Source: Fallopia convolvulus
Lineage: Eukaryota > Streptophyta > Magnoliopsida > Caryophyllales > Polygonaceae
DNA length: 64,000 nucleotides
Reading direction: 5' to 3'
Assembly: GCA_964016875.1 (NCBI GenBank)
Contig: OZ024720.1
Location: 42,375,106-42,439,105 of the forward strand
How positions within the stretch are numbered: position 1 is the stretch's first letter; each line of letters starts with the position of its first letter. Of this stretch, positions 42,036 through 56,768 are shown in pieces. Made by a program: the position numbers and the translations under genes. Below the pieces are notes generated by a model, which saw nothing but the letters and a program-made list of their open reading frames with translations, was not told the origin of the DNA and made no database searches.

Positions 42036-45000
42036 GGCGTAAAATGTTAGATCACAAGTCAATATTTAAAGGCAAAAGGAGATAAAACAAGTGATCTTTA
42101 AAGACATCTAGGAATAAGCATAAAGAATGAGGATAGTATCAAGCCAATAAGAACTTTTTCACTACAAAATCATGAACAATTGAATAAAAGCATGAATTTG
42201 AAACTAGATACCGAATGCCACATTTAGGAGTGAAATTTACATGGACGTTTCATCGAACACTTGGCGTACAATGTTAGATCACAAGTATATTTTAAAAGTC
42301 AAAAGGAGAAAAAAAAAGTTGAACTTTAATGACAGCTAGGAATAAGCATAAAGATTGAGGATAGTATCAAGCCAATAAGCACATTCTGCACTACAAAAAT
42401 AAAAAACAATTGAATAAAAGCATAAATTTGAACCTAGAAACCGAATGCCACATCTAGGAGTGAAATTTACATGGACATTTCATCGAACACTTGGCGTACA
42501 ATGTTAGATCACAAGTTAATTTTTAAAGGCAAAAGGAGAAAAAACAATTGAACTTTAAAGACATTAAGGGATAGGCATAAAGAAGGAGGATAGTATCAAG
42601 ACAATAAACACATTATGCACCACAAAATCAAGAACGATTGAACAAACACTGTATGTCAAGTTTTCAATGAACACTTGACGTGCAATGTTAGATCACAAGT
42701 CATTTTGAAGGCAAATGGAGAAAAAACAAGTGATCTTTAAAGAAATCTAGGAATAAGCATAAAGAATGAGGGTAGTATCAAGTAATAAGCATATTCTGCA
42801 CTACGAAATCAAGAACAATTGAATAATATCATACATTTGAACCAAAAAACCGAATGCCACATTTAGGAGAAAGAACAAATGAAATTTAAAGATATTTAGG
42901 CATAAACATAAAGAATGAGGATAGTATGAAGACAATAAGCACATTATGCACCACAAAATCAAGAATGATCGAACAAAAGCATAAATTCCACCCTAGAAAC
43001 CGAATCCCACATTTAGGAGTGACATTTACATGGACATTTCAATGAACATTTGGCGTGCAATGTTAGATCACAAGTAATTTTAAAGGCAAATGGAGAAAAA
43101 ACATGTGATCTTTAAAGACATCTAGGAATAAGCATAAAGAATGAGGATAGTATCAAGCCAATAAGCACATTCTGCACAACAAAATCAAGAACAATTCAAT
43201 AAAGCCATAAATTTGAACCTAGAAACCGAATGCCACATTTAGGAGTGAAATTTACATGGACATTTCATCGAACACTTGGCATGCAATGTTAGATCTCTAG
43301 TCATTTTAAAGGCAAAAGGAGAAAAAATATTTGATCTTTAAAGACATCTAGGAATAAGCATAAAGAATGAGGATATTATCAAGCCAATGAGCACATTCTG
43401 CACTACAAAATCAAGAACAATTGAATAAAAGCATAAATATGAACCTAGAAACTGAATGCCACATTTAGAAGTGAAATTTACATGGAAATCTTATCGCACA
43501 CTTGGCGTACAATGTTAGATCACATGTCAATTTTTAAAGGCAAAATGAGAAAAAAGAATTGAACTTTAAAGACATTTAAGCATAAGCATAAAGAATAAGG
43601 ATAGTATGAAGACAATAACCACAGTATGCGCCACAAAATCAAGAATGATCGAACAAAAGCATAAATTCAAACCTAGACACCGAATCCCACATTTAGGAGT
43701 GAAATTTACATGGACATTTCATCGAACACTTGGCGTACAATGTTAGATCACAAGTCAATATTTAAAGGCAAAAGGAGAAAAAACATTTGATCTTTAAAGA
43801 CATCTAGGAATAAGCATAAAGAATGAGGATAGTATCAAGCCAATAAGCACATTCTGCACTATAAAATAAATAACAATCGAATAAAAGCATAAATTCGAAC
43901 CTAGAAACCGAATGCCACAATTAGTAGTGACATTTACATGGATATTTCATTGAACACTTGGCGTGTAATGCTAGATCTTTAGTCATTTTAATGGAAAAAA
44001 GAGAAAAAACAAGTGATCTTTAATGACATCTAGGAATAAGCATAAAGAATGTGGATATTATCAAGCGAATAAGCACATTCTACAATACAAAATCTAGAAC
44101 AATTGAATAAAAGCATAAATTTGAACCTAGAAACAGAATGCCACATTTAGGAGTGAAATTTACATGGAAATTTCATCGAACACTTAGCGTACAATGTTAG
44201 ATCACAAGTTAATTTTTAAAGGCAAAAGGAGATAAAACAATTGAACTTTAAAGACATTTAAGCATAAGCATAAAGAATGAGGATAGTCTGAAGATAATAA
44301 GCACATTATGCGCCACAAAATCAAGAATGATCGAACAAAAGCTTAAATTCGAACCTAGAAACTGAATCCCACATTTAGAAGTAAAATTTACATGGACCTT
44401 TCATCAACACTTGGCGTACAATGTTAGATCACAAGCAAATTTTTAAAGGCATAAGGAGAAAAAAATATTGAACTTTAAAGACATCTAGGAATAAGCATAA
44501 AGCATGAGGATAGTATCAAACCAACGAACACATTCTTCACTACAAAATCAAGAACAATTGAACAAAAGCATAGTTTTGAACCTAGATACCGAATGCCACA
44601 TTTAGGAGTGAAATTCACATGGACATTTCATCGAACACTTGGCGTACAATGTTAGCTCACAAGATACTTTTTAAAGGCAAAAGAAGAAAACACAATTGAA
44701 CTTTAAAGACATTTAAGTATAAGCCTAAAGAATGAGGATAGTATCAAGCCAATAAGCACATTATGCACCAAAAAATCAAGAACGATTGAACAAAAGCATA
44801 AATTCGAACCTAGAAACCGAATCCCATATTTAGTAGTGAGATTTACATGGAGATTTTAATAAACTCTTGACGTGCAATGTTAGATCACAAGTCATTTTGA
44901 AGGCATATGGAGAAAAAACAAGTGATATTTAAAGAAATCTAGGAATAAGCATAAAAAATGAGGATAGTATCAAGTACTAAGCACATTCTGTACTACGAAA

Positions 45001-46685
45001 TCAAGAACAATTGAATAATAGCATACATTTGAACCAAGAAACCGAATGCCACGTTTAGGAGTGAAATTTAATTGGACATTTCATCGAACACTTTGCGTAC
45101 AATGTAAGATCACAAGTTAAATTCTAAAGGCAAAAGGAGAAAGAACAAATCAAATTTAAAGATATTTAGGCATAAACGTAAAGAATGAGGATAGTATGAA
45201 GACAATAAGCACATTATGCACCACAAAATCAAGAATGATCGAACAAAAGCATAAATTCGACCCTAGAAACCGAATCCCACATTTAGGAGTGAAATTTTCA
45301 TGGGCATTTCATCGAACACATGGCATGCAATGTTAGATCACAAGTCATTTAAACGCAAATGGAGAAAAAACAAGTGATCTTTAAAGAAATCTAGGAATAA
45401 GCATAAAGAATGAGTATAGTATCAAGCCAATAAGCACATTCTCCACTACAAAATCAAGAACATTTGAATAAAAGCATAAATTTGAATCTAGAAACCGAAT
45501 GTGACGTTTAGGAGTGAAATTTACATGGACCTTTCATCGAACACTTGGCGTACAATGTTAGATCACAAGTCAATATTTAAAGGCAAAAGGAGAAAAAACA
45601 AGTGCTCTTTAAAGACATCTAAGAATAAAAATAAAGAATGAGGATAGTATCAATTCAATAAGCACATTCAACACTACAAAATCAAGAACAATTGAATAAA
45701 AGCATATATTTGAACCTAGAAACCGAATGCCACATTTAGGAGTGAAATTTACATGAACATTTCATCGAACACTTTGCGTACAATGTTAGATCCCAAGTCA
45801 ATTTTTAAAGACATATGGAGAAAAAACAATTGAACTTTAAAGACATCTTGGAATAAGCATAAAGAATGAGGATAGTATAAAGCCAATAAGCACATTCTGC
45901 ACTACAAAATCAAGAACAATTGAATAAAAGCATAAATTTGAAACTAGAAACCGAATCCCATATTTAGGAGTGACATTTACATGGACATTTCAATGAACAC
46001 TTGATGTGCAATGTTAGATCACAAGTCATTTTGAAGGTAAAAAGAGAAAAAATACGTGATCTTTAAAGACATCCAGGAATAAGCAAAAAGAATGAGGATA
46101 GTATCAAGCCAATAAGCACATTCTGCACTACAAAATCTAGAACAATCGAATAAAAGCATAAATTCGAACCTAGAAACCAAATTCCACATTTAGAAGTGAC
46201 ATTGACATGGAAATTTCATCGAGCACATGGCTTGCAATGTTAGATCTCAAGTCATTTTAAAGGCAATAGGAGAAAAAACAATTGAACTTTAAAGACATCT
46301 GGCTTAAGCATAAAATCTGGTGATAATATCAAGCCAATAATCACATTCTGCACTACAAAATCAAGACCGGTCGAATCTGAGAATAAATTCGAACCTAGAA
46401 ACCGATTGCCACATATAGGAGTGACTTTTACATATACATTTCATCGAACACTTGGCGTGCAATGTTAGATCATATTTCATTTTAAAGGCAAAATGATATA
46501 AAAAAAAAACAAGTGAACTTTGTAGACATCTAGGCATAAGCATAAAGAATGAGGATAGTATGAAGCCAATAAGAACATTCTGCGCTACAAAATCAAGAAC
46601 AATCGAATATAAGTATAAATTCGAACCTAGAAACCGAATGCCACATTTAGGAGTGACATTTACCTGGACATTCATCGAACACTTG
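42036..46685. repeat. 4,650-bp higher-order satellite unit, copy 2
   Basis: It directly follows copy 1 and repeats all of its landmark deletions in order. Its end is marked by ATTCATCGAACACTTGGCGT (one T fewer than usual monomers), as in copy 1 at about 42022-42040 and at the right edge of the window. Confidence 0.9.
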
Positions 46686-48049
46686 GCGTACAATATTAGA
46701 TCACAAGTCATTTTAATGATAAAAGGAGAAAAAACAAGTGAACTTTAAGGACATCAAGGCATAAACATAAAGAATGAGGATAATATCAAGCCAATATGCA
46801 CATTTTGTACTTCAAAATAAAGAACAATTGAATAACATCATAAATTTGGAGGCAAATGGAGAAAAAACAAGTTATCTTTAAAGAAATCTAGGAATAAGCA
46901 TAAAAAATGAGGATAGTAGCAAGCCAATAAGCAACATTCTGCACTACAAAATCAAGAACAATTGAATAAAAGCATAAATTTGAACCTAGAAACCGAATGC
47001 CACATTTAGGAGTGAAATTTACATGGACATTTCATCAAACACTTGAGGTACAATGTTAGATCACAAGTCAATATTTAAAGGCAAAAAGAGAAAAAACAAG
47101 TGATCTTTAAAGACATCTAGAAATAAGCATAAAGATTGAGGATAATATCAAGCCAATAAGCACATTCTGCACTACAAAATCATGAATAATTTAATAAAAG
47201 CATAAATTTGAACCTAGAAACCGAATGCCACATTTAGGAGTGAAATTTACATGCACATTTCATCGAACACTTGGCATACAATGTTAGATCATAAGTCAAT
47301 TTTTAAAGGCAATAGGATAAAAAACAATTGAACTTTAAAGACATCTGGGAATAAGCATACAAAATGAGGATAGTATCAAGCCAATAAGCACATATTGCAC
47401 TACAAAATAAAGAACAATTGAATAACAGAACAAATTCGAACCTAAAAACCGAATGCCACATTTTAGGAGTGTAATTTACATGGACATTTCATCGAACACT
47501 TGGCGTACAATATTAGATCACAAGTCAATATTTAAAGGTAAAATGAGAAAAAACAATTGATATTTAAAGACATCTAGGAATAAGCATAAAGAATGAGGAT
47601 AGTATCAACACAATAAGAACATTATGCACCAAAAAATATAGAATGATCGAACAAAAGCGCAAATTCGAACCTAGAAACCGAATCCCACATTTAGGGTGAC
47701 ATTTACATGGACATTTCGTCGAACACTTGGCGTGCAATGTTAGATCACAAAGTCATTTTAACATTTACATGGACATTTCATTGAACACTTGGCGTGCAAT
47801 GTTAAGGACATCAAGGCATAAGCATAAAGAATGATGATAGTATCAAGCCAATAATCACATTCTGCACTATAAAATCAAGACCTATCGAATTAGAGAATAA
47901 ATTCGAACCTTAAAACCGAATGCCACATTTAGGAGTGATATTTACATGGATATTTCATCGAACACTTGGCGTGCAATGTTTGATCTCTAGTCATTTCAAA
48001 GGCCAAAGGAGAAAAAACAAGTTATCTTTAAAGACATCTAGGAATAAGC

Positions 48050-49870
48050 ATAAAGAATGAGGATAGTATCAAGCTAATATGCACATTCTACACTACAAAA
48101 TCAAGAACAATTGAATAAAAGCATAAATTTGAACCTAGAAATCGAATGCCACATTTAGGAGTGAAATTTACATGGACATTTCATCGAACATATTGCGTAA
48201 AATGTTAGATCACAAGTTAATTTTTATAGGCAAAAGGAGAAGAAACAATTGAACTTTAAAGACATTTAGGCATAAGCATAAAGAATGAGGATAGTATCAA
48301 GACAATAAGCACATTATGCACCACAAAATCAAGAATGATCGAACAAAAGCATAAATTCTTACCTAGAAACCGAATCCCATATTTAGGAGTGACATTTACA
48401 TGGATATTTCAAAGAACCGTTGGCATGAAATGATAGATCATAAGTCATTTTAAAGGCAAATGAAGGAAAAACAAGTTATCTTTAAAGAAATCTAGGAATT
48501 AGCATAAAGAATGAGGATAGTATCAAGCCAATAAGCACATTCTGCACTACAAAATCAAGAACAAGTGAATAAAAGCATAAATTTGAACGTAGAAACCGAA
48601 TGCCACAGTTATGAGTGAAATTTACATTGACTTTTCATCAAACACTTGGCGTACAATGTTAGATCACAAGTCAATATTTAAAGGAAAAAGGAGAAAAACA
48701 AGTGATCGTTAAAGACATCTAGGAATAAGCATAAAGAATGAGGATAGTATCAAGCCAATATGCACGTTCTGCACTAGAAAATCAAGAACAATTGAATAAA
48801 TGCATAAATTTGAACCTAGAAACCGAATGCCACATTTTGGAGTGAAATTTACATGGACATTTCATCAAACACTTGGCGTACAATGTTATATCACAAGTCA
48901 ATATTAAAAGGCAAAAAGAGAAAAACAAGTGATCTTTAAAGACATCTAGGAATAAGCATAAAGAATGAGGATAGTATCAAGCTAATATGCACATTCTACA
49001 CTACAAAATCAAGAACAATTGAATAAAAGCATAAATTTGAACCTAGAAACCGAATGCCACATTTAGGAGTGAAATTTACATGGACATTTCATCGAACATA
49101 TTGCGTAAAATGTTAGATCACAAGTTAATTTTTATAGGCAAAAGGAGAAGAAACAATTGAACTTTAAAGACATTCAGGCATAAGCATAAAGAATGAGGAT
49201 AGTATCAAGACAATAAGCACATTATGCACCACAAAATCAAGAATGATCGAGCAAAAGCATAAATTCTTACCTAGAAACCGAATCCCATATTTAGGAGTGA
49301 CATTTACATGGATATTTCAAAGAATCGTTGGCATGAAATGATAGATCATAAGTCATTTTAAAGGCAAATGAAGGAAAAACAAGTTATCTTTAAAGAAATC
49401 TAGGAATTAGCATAAAGAATGAGGATAGTATCAAGCCAATAAGCACATTCTGCACTACAAAATCAAGAACAAGTGAATAAAAGCATAAATTTGAACGTAG
49501 AAACCGAATGCCACAGTTATGAGTGAAATTTACATTGACATTTCATCAAACACTTGGCGTACAATGTTAGATCACAAGTCAATATTTAAAGGAAAAAGGA
49601 GAAAAACAAGTGATCTTTAAAGACATCTAGGAATAAGCATAAAGAATGAGGATAGTATCAAGCCAATATGCACGTTCTGCACTACAAAATCAAGAACAAT
49701 TGAATAAATGCATAAATTTAAACCTAGAAACCGAATGCCACATTTTGGAGTGAAATTTACATGGACATTTCATCAAACATTTGGCGTACAATGTTATATC
49801 ACAAGTCAATAATTAAAGGCAAAAAGAGAAAAACAAGTGATCTTTAAAGACATCTAGGAATAAGCATAAT
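48050..49870. repeat. Tandem 908-bp (4-monomer) satellite duplication
   Basis: AAGCTAATATGCACATTCTA occurs at 48071 and 48979, 908 bp apart. Private variants such as CGAACATATTGCGTAAAATG, TTGGCATGAAATGATAGATC and GCCACAGTTATGAGTGAAAT occur in both units in the same order. Edges are approximate. Confidence 0.85.
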
Positions 49871-51240
49871 GAATGAGGATAGTATCAAGCCAATAAGCAT
49901 ATTCTACACTACAAAATCGTGAACAATTGAATAAAAGCATAAATTTGAACCTAAAAACCGAATCCCACATTTAGGAGTGAAATTTACATGGACATTTCAT
50001 CGAACACTTGGCATACAATGTTAGATCACATGTCAATTTTTAAAGGCAATAGGAGAAAAAACAAGTGAACTTTAAAGATATTTAGGCATAAGCATAAAGA
50101 ATGAGGATAGTATCAAGCCAATAAAAACATGTGGCACTACAAAATCAAGAACAATCTAGGCATAAGCATAAAGAATGAGGATAGTATCAAGCCAATGAGG
50201 ATAGTATCGAACACTTGGCGTACAATGTTAGATCACAAGTCAACATTTAAAGGCAAAAGGAGAAAAAACAAGTGATCTTTAAAGACATCTAGGAATAAGC
50301 ATAAAAAATGAGGATAGTATCAAGCCAATAAGCATATTCTACACTATAAAATCAAGAATAGTTGAATAAAAGCATAAATTTGGACCTAGAAACCGAATGC
50401 CACATTTAGGAGTGAAATTTAGATGGAAATTTTATCGAACACTTGGCATACAATGTTAGATCACATGTTAATTTTTAAAGGCAAAAGGAAAAAAAACAAT
50501 TGAACTTTAAAGACATTTAGGCATACGTATAAAGAATGAGGATAGTATAATGACAATAAGCACATTATGCACCACAAAATCAAGAATGATCGAACAAAAC
50601 AATAAATTCGAACCTAGAAACTGAATCCCACATTTAGGAGTGATATTTACATGGACATTTCAATGAACACTTGGAATGCAATGTTAGATGACAAGAAATT
50701 TTAAAAGCAAAAGGAGAAAAAAAAAGTGAACTTTAAAGACATCTAGTCATAAGAATAAAGAATCACAAGTCATTTTACATGGACATTTACTCAAACAATG
50801 GGCTTGCAATGTTAGATCACAAGTCAATTTTAAGGAAAAAGGAAAAAAAAACAATAGAACTTTAAAGACATCTAGGCATAAAGATAAACAATGAGGATAG
50901 TATTAAGCCAATAAGCACATTGTACACTACAAAATTAAGACCGATAGAATAAGAACATAAATTCCACCCTAGAAACAGAATGCCACAATTAGTAGTGACA
51001 TTTACATGGACATTTTATCGAACACTTGGCGTTCAATGTTAGATCACAAGTGATTTTAAAGGCAAAAGGAGAAAAAATAAGTGAACTTTAAAGACATCTA
51101 GGGATAAGCACAAAGAATGAGTATCAAGCCAATAAGCATATTCTTCACTACAAAATGAAGACGTATCGAATAAAAGCATAAATTCGAACCTAGAAACCGA
51201 ATGCCACATTTAGGAGTGACATTTACATGGACATTTACAC

Positions 51241-52803
51241 GAACATTTGGCGTGCAATGTTAGATCACAAGTCATTTTAAAAGCCAAAGGAGAAAAAACA
51301 AGTGAACTTTAAAGACATCTAGTCATATGAATAAAGAATCACAAGTCATTTTACATGGACATTTACTCAAACACTGGGCGTTCAATGTTAGGTCACAAGT
51401 CAATTTTAAGGAAAAAGGAAAAAAACAATCAAACTTTAAAGACATCTAGGCATAAAGATGAAGAATGAGGATAGTATCAAGCCAATAAGCACATTTTACA
51501 CTACAAAATCAAGACCGATAGAATAAGAACATAAATTCCACCCTAGAAACAGAATGCCACAATTAGGAGTGACATTTACATGGACATTTTATCGAACACT
51601 TGGCGTTCAATGTTAGATCACAAGTGATTTTAAAGGCAAAAAGAGAAAAAATAAGTGAACTTTAAAGACATCTAGGGATAAGCACAAAGATTGAGGAGTA
51701 TCAAGCCAATAAGCATATTCCTCACTACAAAATCAAGACGTATCGAATAAAAGCATAAATTCGAACCTAGAAACCGAACACTTGGCGTGCAATGTTAGAT
51801 CGCAAGTCAATATTTAAAGGCAAAAGGAGAAAAAACAATTGAACTTTAAAAACATTTAGGCATAAGCATAAAGAATGAGGATAGTATGAAGACAATAAGC
51901 ACATCATGCACCACAAAATATAGAATGATCGAACAAAAGCATAAATTTGAACGTAGAAACCGAATGCCATAGTTAGGAGTGATATTTACATGGACATTTC
52001 AATGAACAATTGGCGTACAATGTTAGATCACAAGTCAATATTTAAAGGCAAAAGGAGAAAAAACAAGTGATCTTTAAAGACATCTAGGAATAAGCATAAA
52101 GAATGAGGATAGTATCAAGCCAATAACCACATTCAACACTACAAAATCAAGAACAATTGAATAAAATAATAAATTTGAACCTAGATACCGAATGCCACAT
52201 TTAGGAGTAAAATTTACATGGACATTTCAATGAACCTTTGGCGTGCAATGTTATGCACCATTTACACGAACATTTGGCGTGCAATGTTAGATCACAAGTC
52301 ATTTTAAAAGCCAAAGGAGAAAAAACAAGTGAACTTTAAAGACATCTAGTCATAAGAATAAAGAATCACAAGTCATTTTACATGGACATTTACTCAAACA
52401 CTGGGCGTTCAATGTTAGGTCACAAGTCAATTTTAAGGAAAAAGGAAAAAAACAATCAAACTTTAAAGACATCTAGGCATAAAGATAAAGAATGAGGATA
52501 GTATCAAGCCAATAAGCACATTTTACACTACAAAATCAAGACCGATAGAATAAGAACATAAATTCCACCCTAGAAACAGAATGCCACAATTAGGAGTGAC
52601 ATTTACATGGACATTTTATCGAAAAGTTGGCGTTCAATGATAGATCACAAGTCATTTTAAAGCCAAAAGGAGAAAAAATAAGTGAACTTTAAAGAAATCT
52701 AGACATAAGCACAAAGATTGAGGAGTATCAAGCCAATAAGCATATTCTTCACTACAAAATCAAGACGTATCGAATAAAAGCATAAATTCGAACCTAGAAA
52801 CCG
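51241..52803. repeat. Two ~530-bp satellite duplicates 1,027 bp apart
   Basis: GAACATTTGGCGTGCAATG begins a near-identical stretch at 51241 and again at 52268. It includes the irregular monomer join AAAGAATCACAAGTCATTTT followed by ACATGGACATTTACTCAAAC. A third, more divergent version of that join is near 50759. The spacing is 4.5 monomers, so the duplication was not in monomer register. Confidence 0.82.
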
Positions 52804-55800
52804 AATGCCACATTTAGGAGTGACATTTATATAGACATTTCATCGAACACTTGGCGTGCAATGTTAAATCACAAGTCATTTTAACATGTAAAATCATAAA
52901 TTCGAACCTAGAAACCGAATGCCACATTTAGGAGTAACATTTACATGAACATTTCATCGAACACTTGGCGTGCAATGTTAGATAACATGTTATTTTAAAG
53001 GCAAAAGGAGAAAAAACAAGTGATCTTTAAAGGCATCTAGGCATAAGCACAAAGAATGTGGATAGTAACAAGCCAATAAGCACATTCTACACTACAAAAT
53101 AAAGACATATCGAATAAAAGTATAAATTCAAACCTAGAACAGAATCCACATTTAGGAGTGACATTGATATGGAGATTTGATCGCATACATGGCGTGCAAT
53201 GTTACATCACAAGTCATTTTAAAGGCAAACGGAGAAAAAACATGTGAACTTTAAAGACATCTAGGCATAAGCGCAAAGAATGAGGATAGTATCAAGCCAA
53301 TAAGCACATCTACACTACAAAATCAAGACGTATCGAATAAAAGCATAAATTCGAACCTAGAAACCGAAGGCCACATTTAGGAGTGACATTTATATAGACA
53401 TTTCATTGAACACTTGGCGTGTAATGTTAAATCACAAGTCATTTTAAAGGCAAAAGGAGAAAAAACAAGTGAACTTTAAAGACATCTAGGCATACGCACA
53501 AAGAATGAGTATAATATGAAGCAAATAAGCACATTCTGCACTACAAAATCAAGACCGATCGAATAAGAGCATAAATTCGAACCTAGAAACCGAATGCCAC
53601 ATTTAGGAGTAACATTTACATTACCATTTCATCGAACACTTGGCGTGCATTGTTAGATAACAAGTTATTTTAAAGGCAAAAGGAGAAAAAACATGTAAAC
53701 TTTAAAGACATCTAGGCATAAGAGCAAGGAATGAGGATAGTATCAAGCCAATAAGCACATTCTACACTAAAAAATCAAGAGTCATCGAATAAGAACATAA
53801 ATTGTACCCTAGGAACCAAATGCCACAAGTAGGAATGACATTTACATGGACATTTAATCGAACACTTGGCGTGCAATGTTAGATCACAAGTCATTTTATA
53901 GGCAAAAGGTGAAAAAACAAGTGAACATTAAAGATATCTAGGCATAAGCGCAAAGAATGAGGATAGTATCAAGCCAAAAAGCACATTCTTCACTACAAAA
54001 TTAAGACCGATCGAATTAGAACATAAATTCGAACCTAGAAACCGTATGCCACAATTAGGACTGCAACTTACATGGACATTTCATCAAACACTTGGCGTGC
54101 AATGTTAGATCACAAGTCATTTTAAAGGTAAAATGAGAAAAAACAAGTGGACTTTAAAGACATCTAGGCATAAGCGCAAAGAATGAGGATAGTATCAAGC
54201 CAAAAAGCACATTTTGCACCATAAAATCAAGACAAATCGAACAAGAACATTTATTCGAACCTAGAACCGAATGTCACATTTAGGAGTGACATTTACATGG
54301 ACATTTACTCGAACACTAGATGTGAATGTTAGATCACAAGTCAATTTAAAGGCAAAAGGAAAAAAACAAGTGAACTTTAAAGACATCTAGGCATAAAAAT
54401 AAAGAATGAGGATAGAATCAAGCCAATAAGCACATTCTACACTACAAAATAAAGACGTATCGAATACAAGCATAAATTCGAACCTAGAAACTGAATGCCA
54501 CATTTAGCAGTGACAGTTACATGGACATTTAGTCAGACACTTGGCGTGGAATGTTAGATCAAGAGTCATTTTAATGGAAAAAGTAGAAAAAACAAGACCG
54601 ATCGAATAAAAGCATAAATTCGAACCTACAAACCGAATGCCACATTTAGGAGTGACATTTACATGAAAATTTCATCGAACAGTTGACGTGCAATGTTAGA
54701 TAACAAGTCATTTTAAAGGAAAAAGGAGAAAAAACAAGTGATCTTTAAAGACATCAAGGCATAAGCTCAAAGAATGATTGCACTACAAAATCAAGACGTA
54801 TCGAATAAAAGCATAAATTCAATCCTTGAAACCGAATGCCACATTTAGGAGTGACATTTACATCGAAACTTTATCGAACACTTGGCGTGAAATGTTTGAT
54901 CATAAGTCATTTTAAAGGAAAAAGGGGAAAAAAAGTGAACTTTAAAGACTTCTAGGTATACGCACAAAGAATTAGGATAGTATCAAGCCAGTTAGCACAT
55001 TATGCACTACAAAATCGAGACAGATCGAATATGAACATCAATTCCACCCTAGAAACCGAATGCCAAGATTAGGAGTGACATTTACATGAAGATTTCATTG
55101 AACACTTAGCGTGCAATGTTAGATCACAAGTCATTTTAAAGGCAAAAGGAGAAAAAACAAGTGAACTTTAAAGACATATAGGTATAAACATAACGAATGA
55201 GGATAGTATCATGCCAATAAGCACATTCTACACTACAAAATCAAGACAGATCGAATAAGAACATAAATTGTACCCTAGAAACCGAATGCCACAAGTAGGA
55301 GTGACATTTACGTGGACATTTAATTGAACATTTGTCGTGCAATGTTAGATCACAAGTCATTTTAAAGGCAAAAGGAGAAAAAACAAGTGAACTTCAAAGA
55401 CATCTAGGCATAAGCGCAAAGAATGAGGATAGTATCAAGCCAATAAGCACATTCTGCACTACAAAATCATGACCGATCGAATAAGAACATAAATTGTACC
55501 CTAGAAACCGAATGCCACAAGTAGGAGTGACAATTACATGGACATTTAGTCGAACACTTGGCGTGCAATGTTAGATCACAAGTCATTTCATAGGTAAAAG
55601 GAGAAAAAACAAGTGAACATTAAAGTCATCTAGGCATAAGCGCAAAGAATGAGGAAAGTATCAAGCCAATAAGCACATTCTGCACTACAAAATCAAGACC
55701 GATCGAATTAGAACATAAATTCGAACCTAGAAACCGAATGCCACAATTAGGAGTGACACTTACATTGACATTTCATCAAACACTTGGCGTGCAATATTAG

Positions 55801-56763
55801 ATCACAAGTCATTTTAAAGGCAAAAGAAGAAAAAACAAGTGAACTTTAAAGACATCTTGGCATAAGCGCAAAGAATGAACTTTAAAGACATCTAGGCATA
55901 AGCGCAAAGATTGAGGATAGTATCAAGCCAATAAGCACATTTTGCACCACATAATCAAGACAGATTGAACAAGAACATTTATTCGAACCTAGAAACCGAA
56001 TGTCACATTTAGGAGTGACATTTAAATGGACATTTACTCGAACACTAGATGTGCAATGTTAGATCACAAGTCAATTTAATGGCAAAAGGAAAAAACATGT
56101 GAACTTTAAAGACATCTAGGCATAAAAATAAAGAATGAGGATAGAATCAAGCCAATAACCACATTCTGCACTACAAAATCAAGACCGATCGAATATGAAC
56201 ATAAATTTCAACCTAGAAACTGAATGCCACATTTAGGAGTGATATTTACATGGACATTTAAATGAACAATTGGCGTGCAATGTTCGATCACAAGTCATTT
56301 TAAAGGCAAATGGAGAAAAAAATGTGATCTTTCAAGAAATCTAGGAATAGTTATAAAGAATGAGGATATTATCAAGCCAATAAGCACATTCTGCACTACA
56401 AATTCAAGAACAAATGAATAAAACATTACATTTGAACCTAGAAAACGAGTGCCACATTTAGGAGTGACATTTACATGGACATTTCATCGAACACTTGGCG
56501 TGCAATGTCAGATCACAATTCATTTTAAATGCAAAAGGAGAAAAAACAAGTGAACTTAAAGGAAATCTAGGCATAAGCATAAAGAATGAGGATAGTATCA
56601 AGCCAATAATCACATTCTCCACTAAAAAATCAAGAACAATTGAATAAAAGCATAAATTTGATCCTAGAAACCGAATGCCACGTTTAGGAGTGAAATTTAC
56701 ATGGACCTTCCATCGAACACTTGGCGTAAAATGTTAGATCACAAGTCAATATTTAAAGGCAAA

Positions 56764-56768
56764 AGGAG
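56764..56768. repeat. Target site duplication AGGAG, left copy
   Basis: AGGAG precedes TGTTGGGACG and recurs at 57806-57810. The unsplit copies read AAAAGGAGATAAAACAAG here, so the empty site is known. Confidence 0.95.

Larger units (their letters stand above)
35817..56768. repeat. ~227-bp satellite array, block 3 (about 92 monomers)
   Basis: It starts with the second ACATT of the Sirevirus target duplication. The block contains a tandem pair of ~4.65-kb units (37386-46685), a 908-bp duplication (about 48050-49870), dispersed 530-bp duplications (51241 and 52268), several truncated or chimeric monomers (for example near 37997, 38219, 46845, 47755, 50150 and 55870), and from about 52800 to 56200 a local subfamily with GCGCAAAGAATGAGG or CACAAAG in place of GCATAAAG. 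It ends at the third 4.65-kb unit, cut by a solo LTR. Confidence 0.95.

Noticed and set aside
41712..42062. 116-codon minus-strand frames at 41712-42062 and 46361-46711, with shorter ones at 63676-63988 and 51767-51970
   Set aside because: They are translations of satellite monomers and recur because the 4.65-kb unit is duplicated. No domain, no start context, and neighbouring monomers have stops in the same frame.
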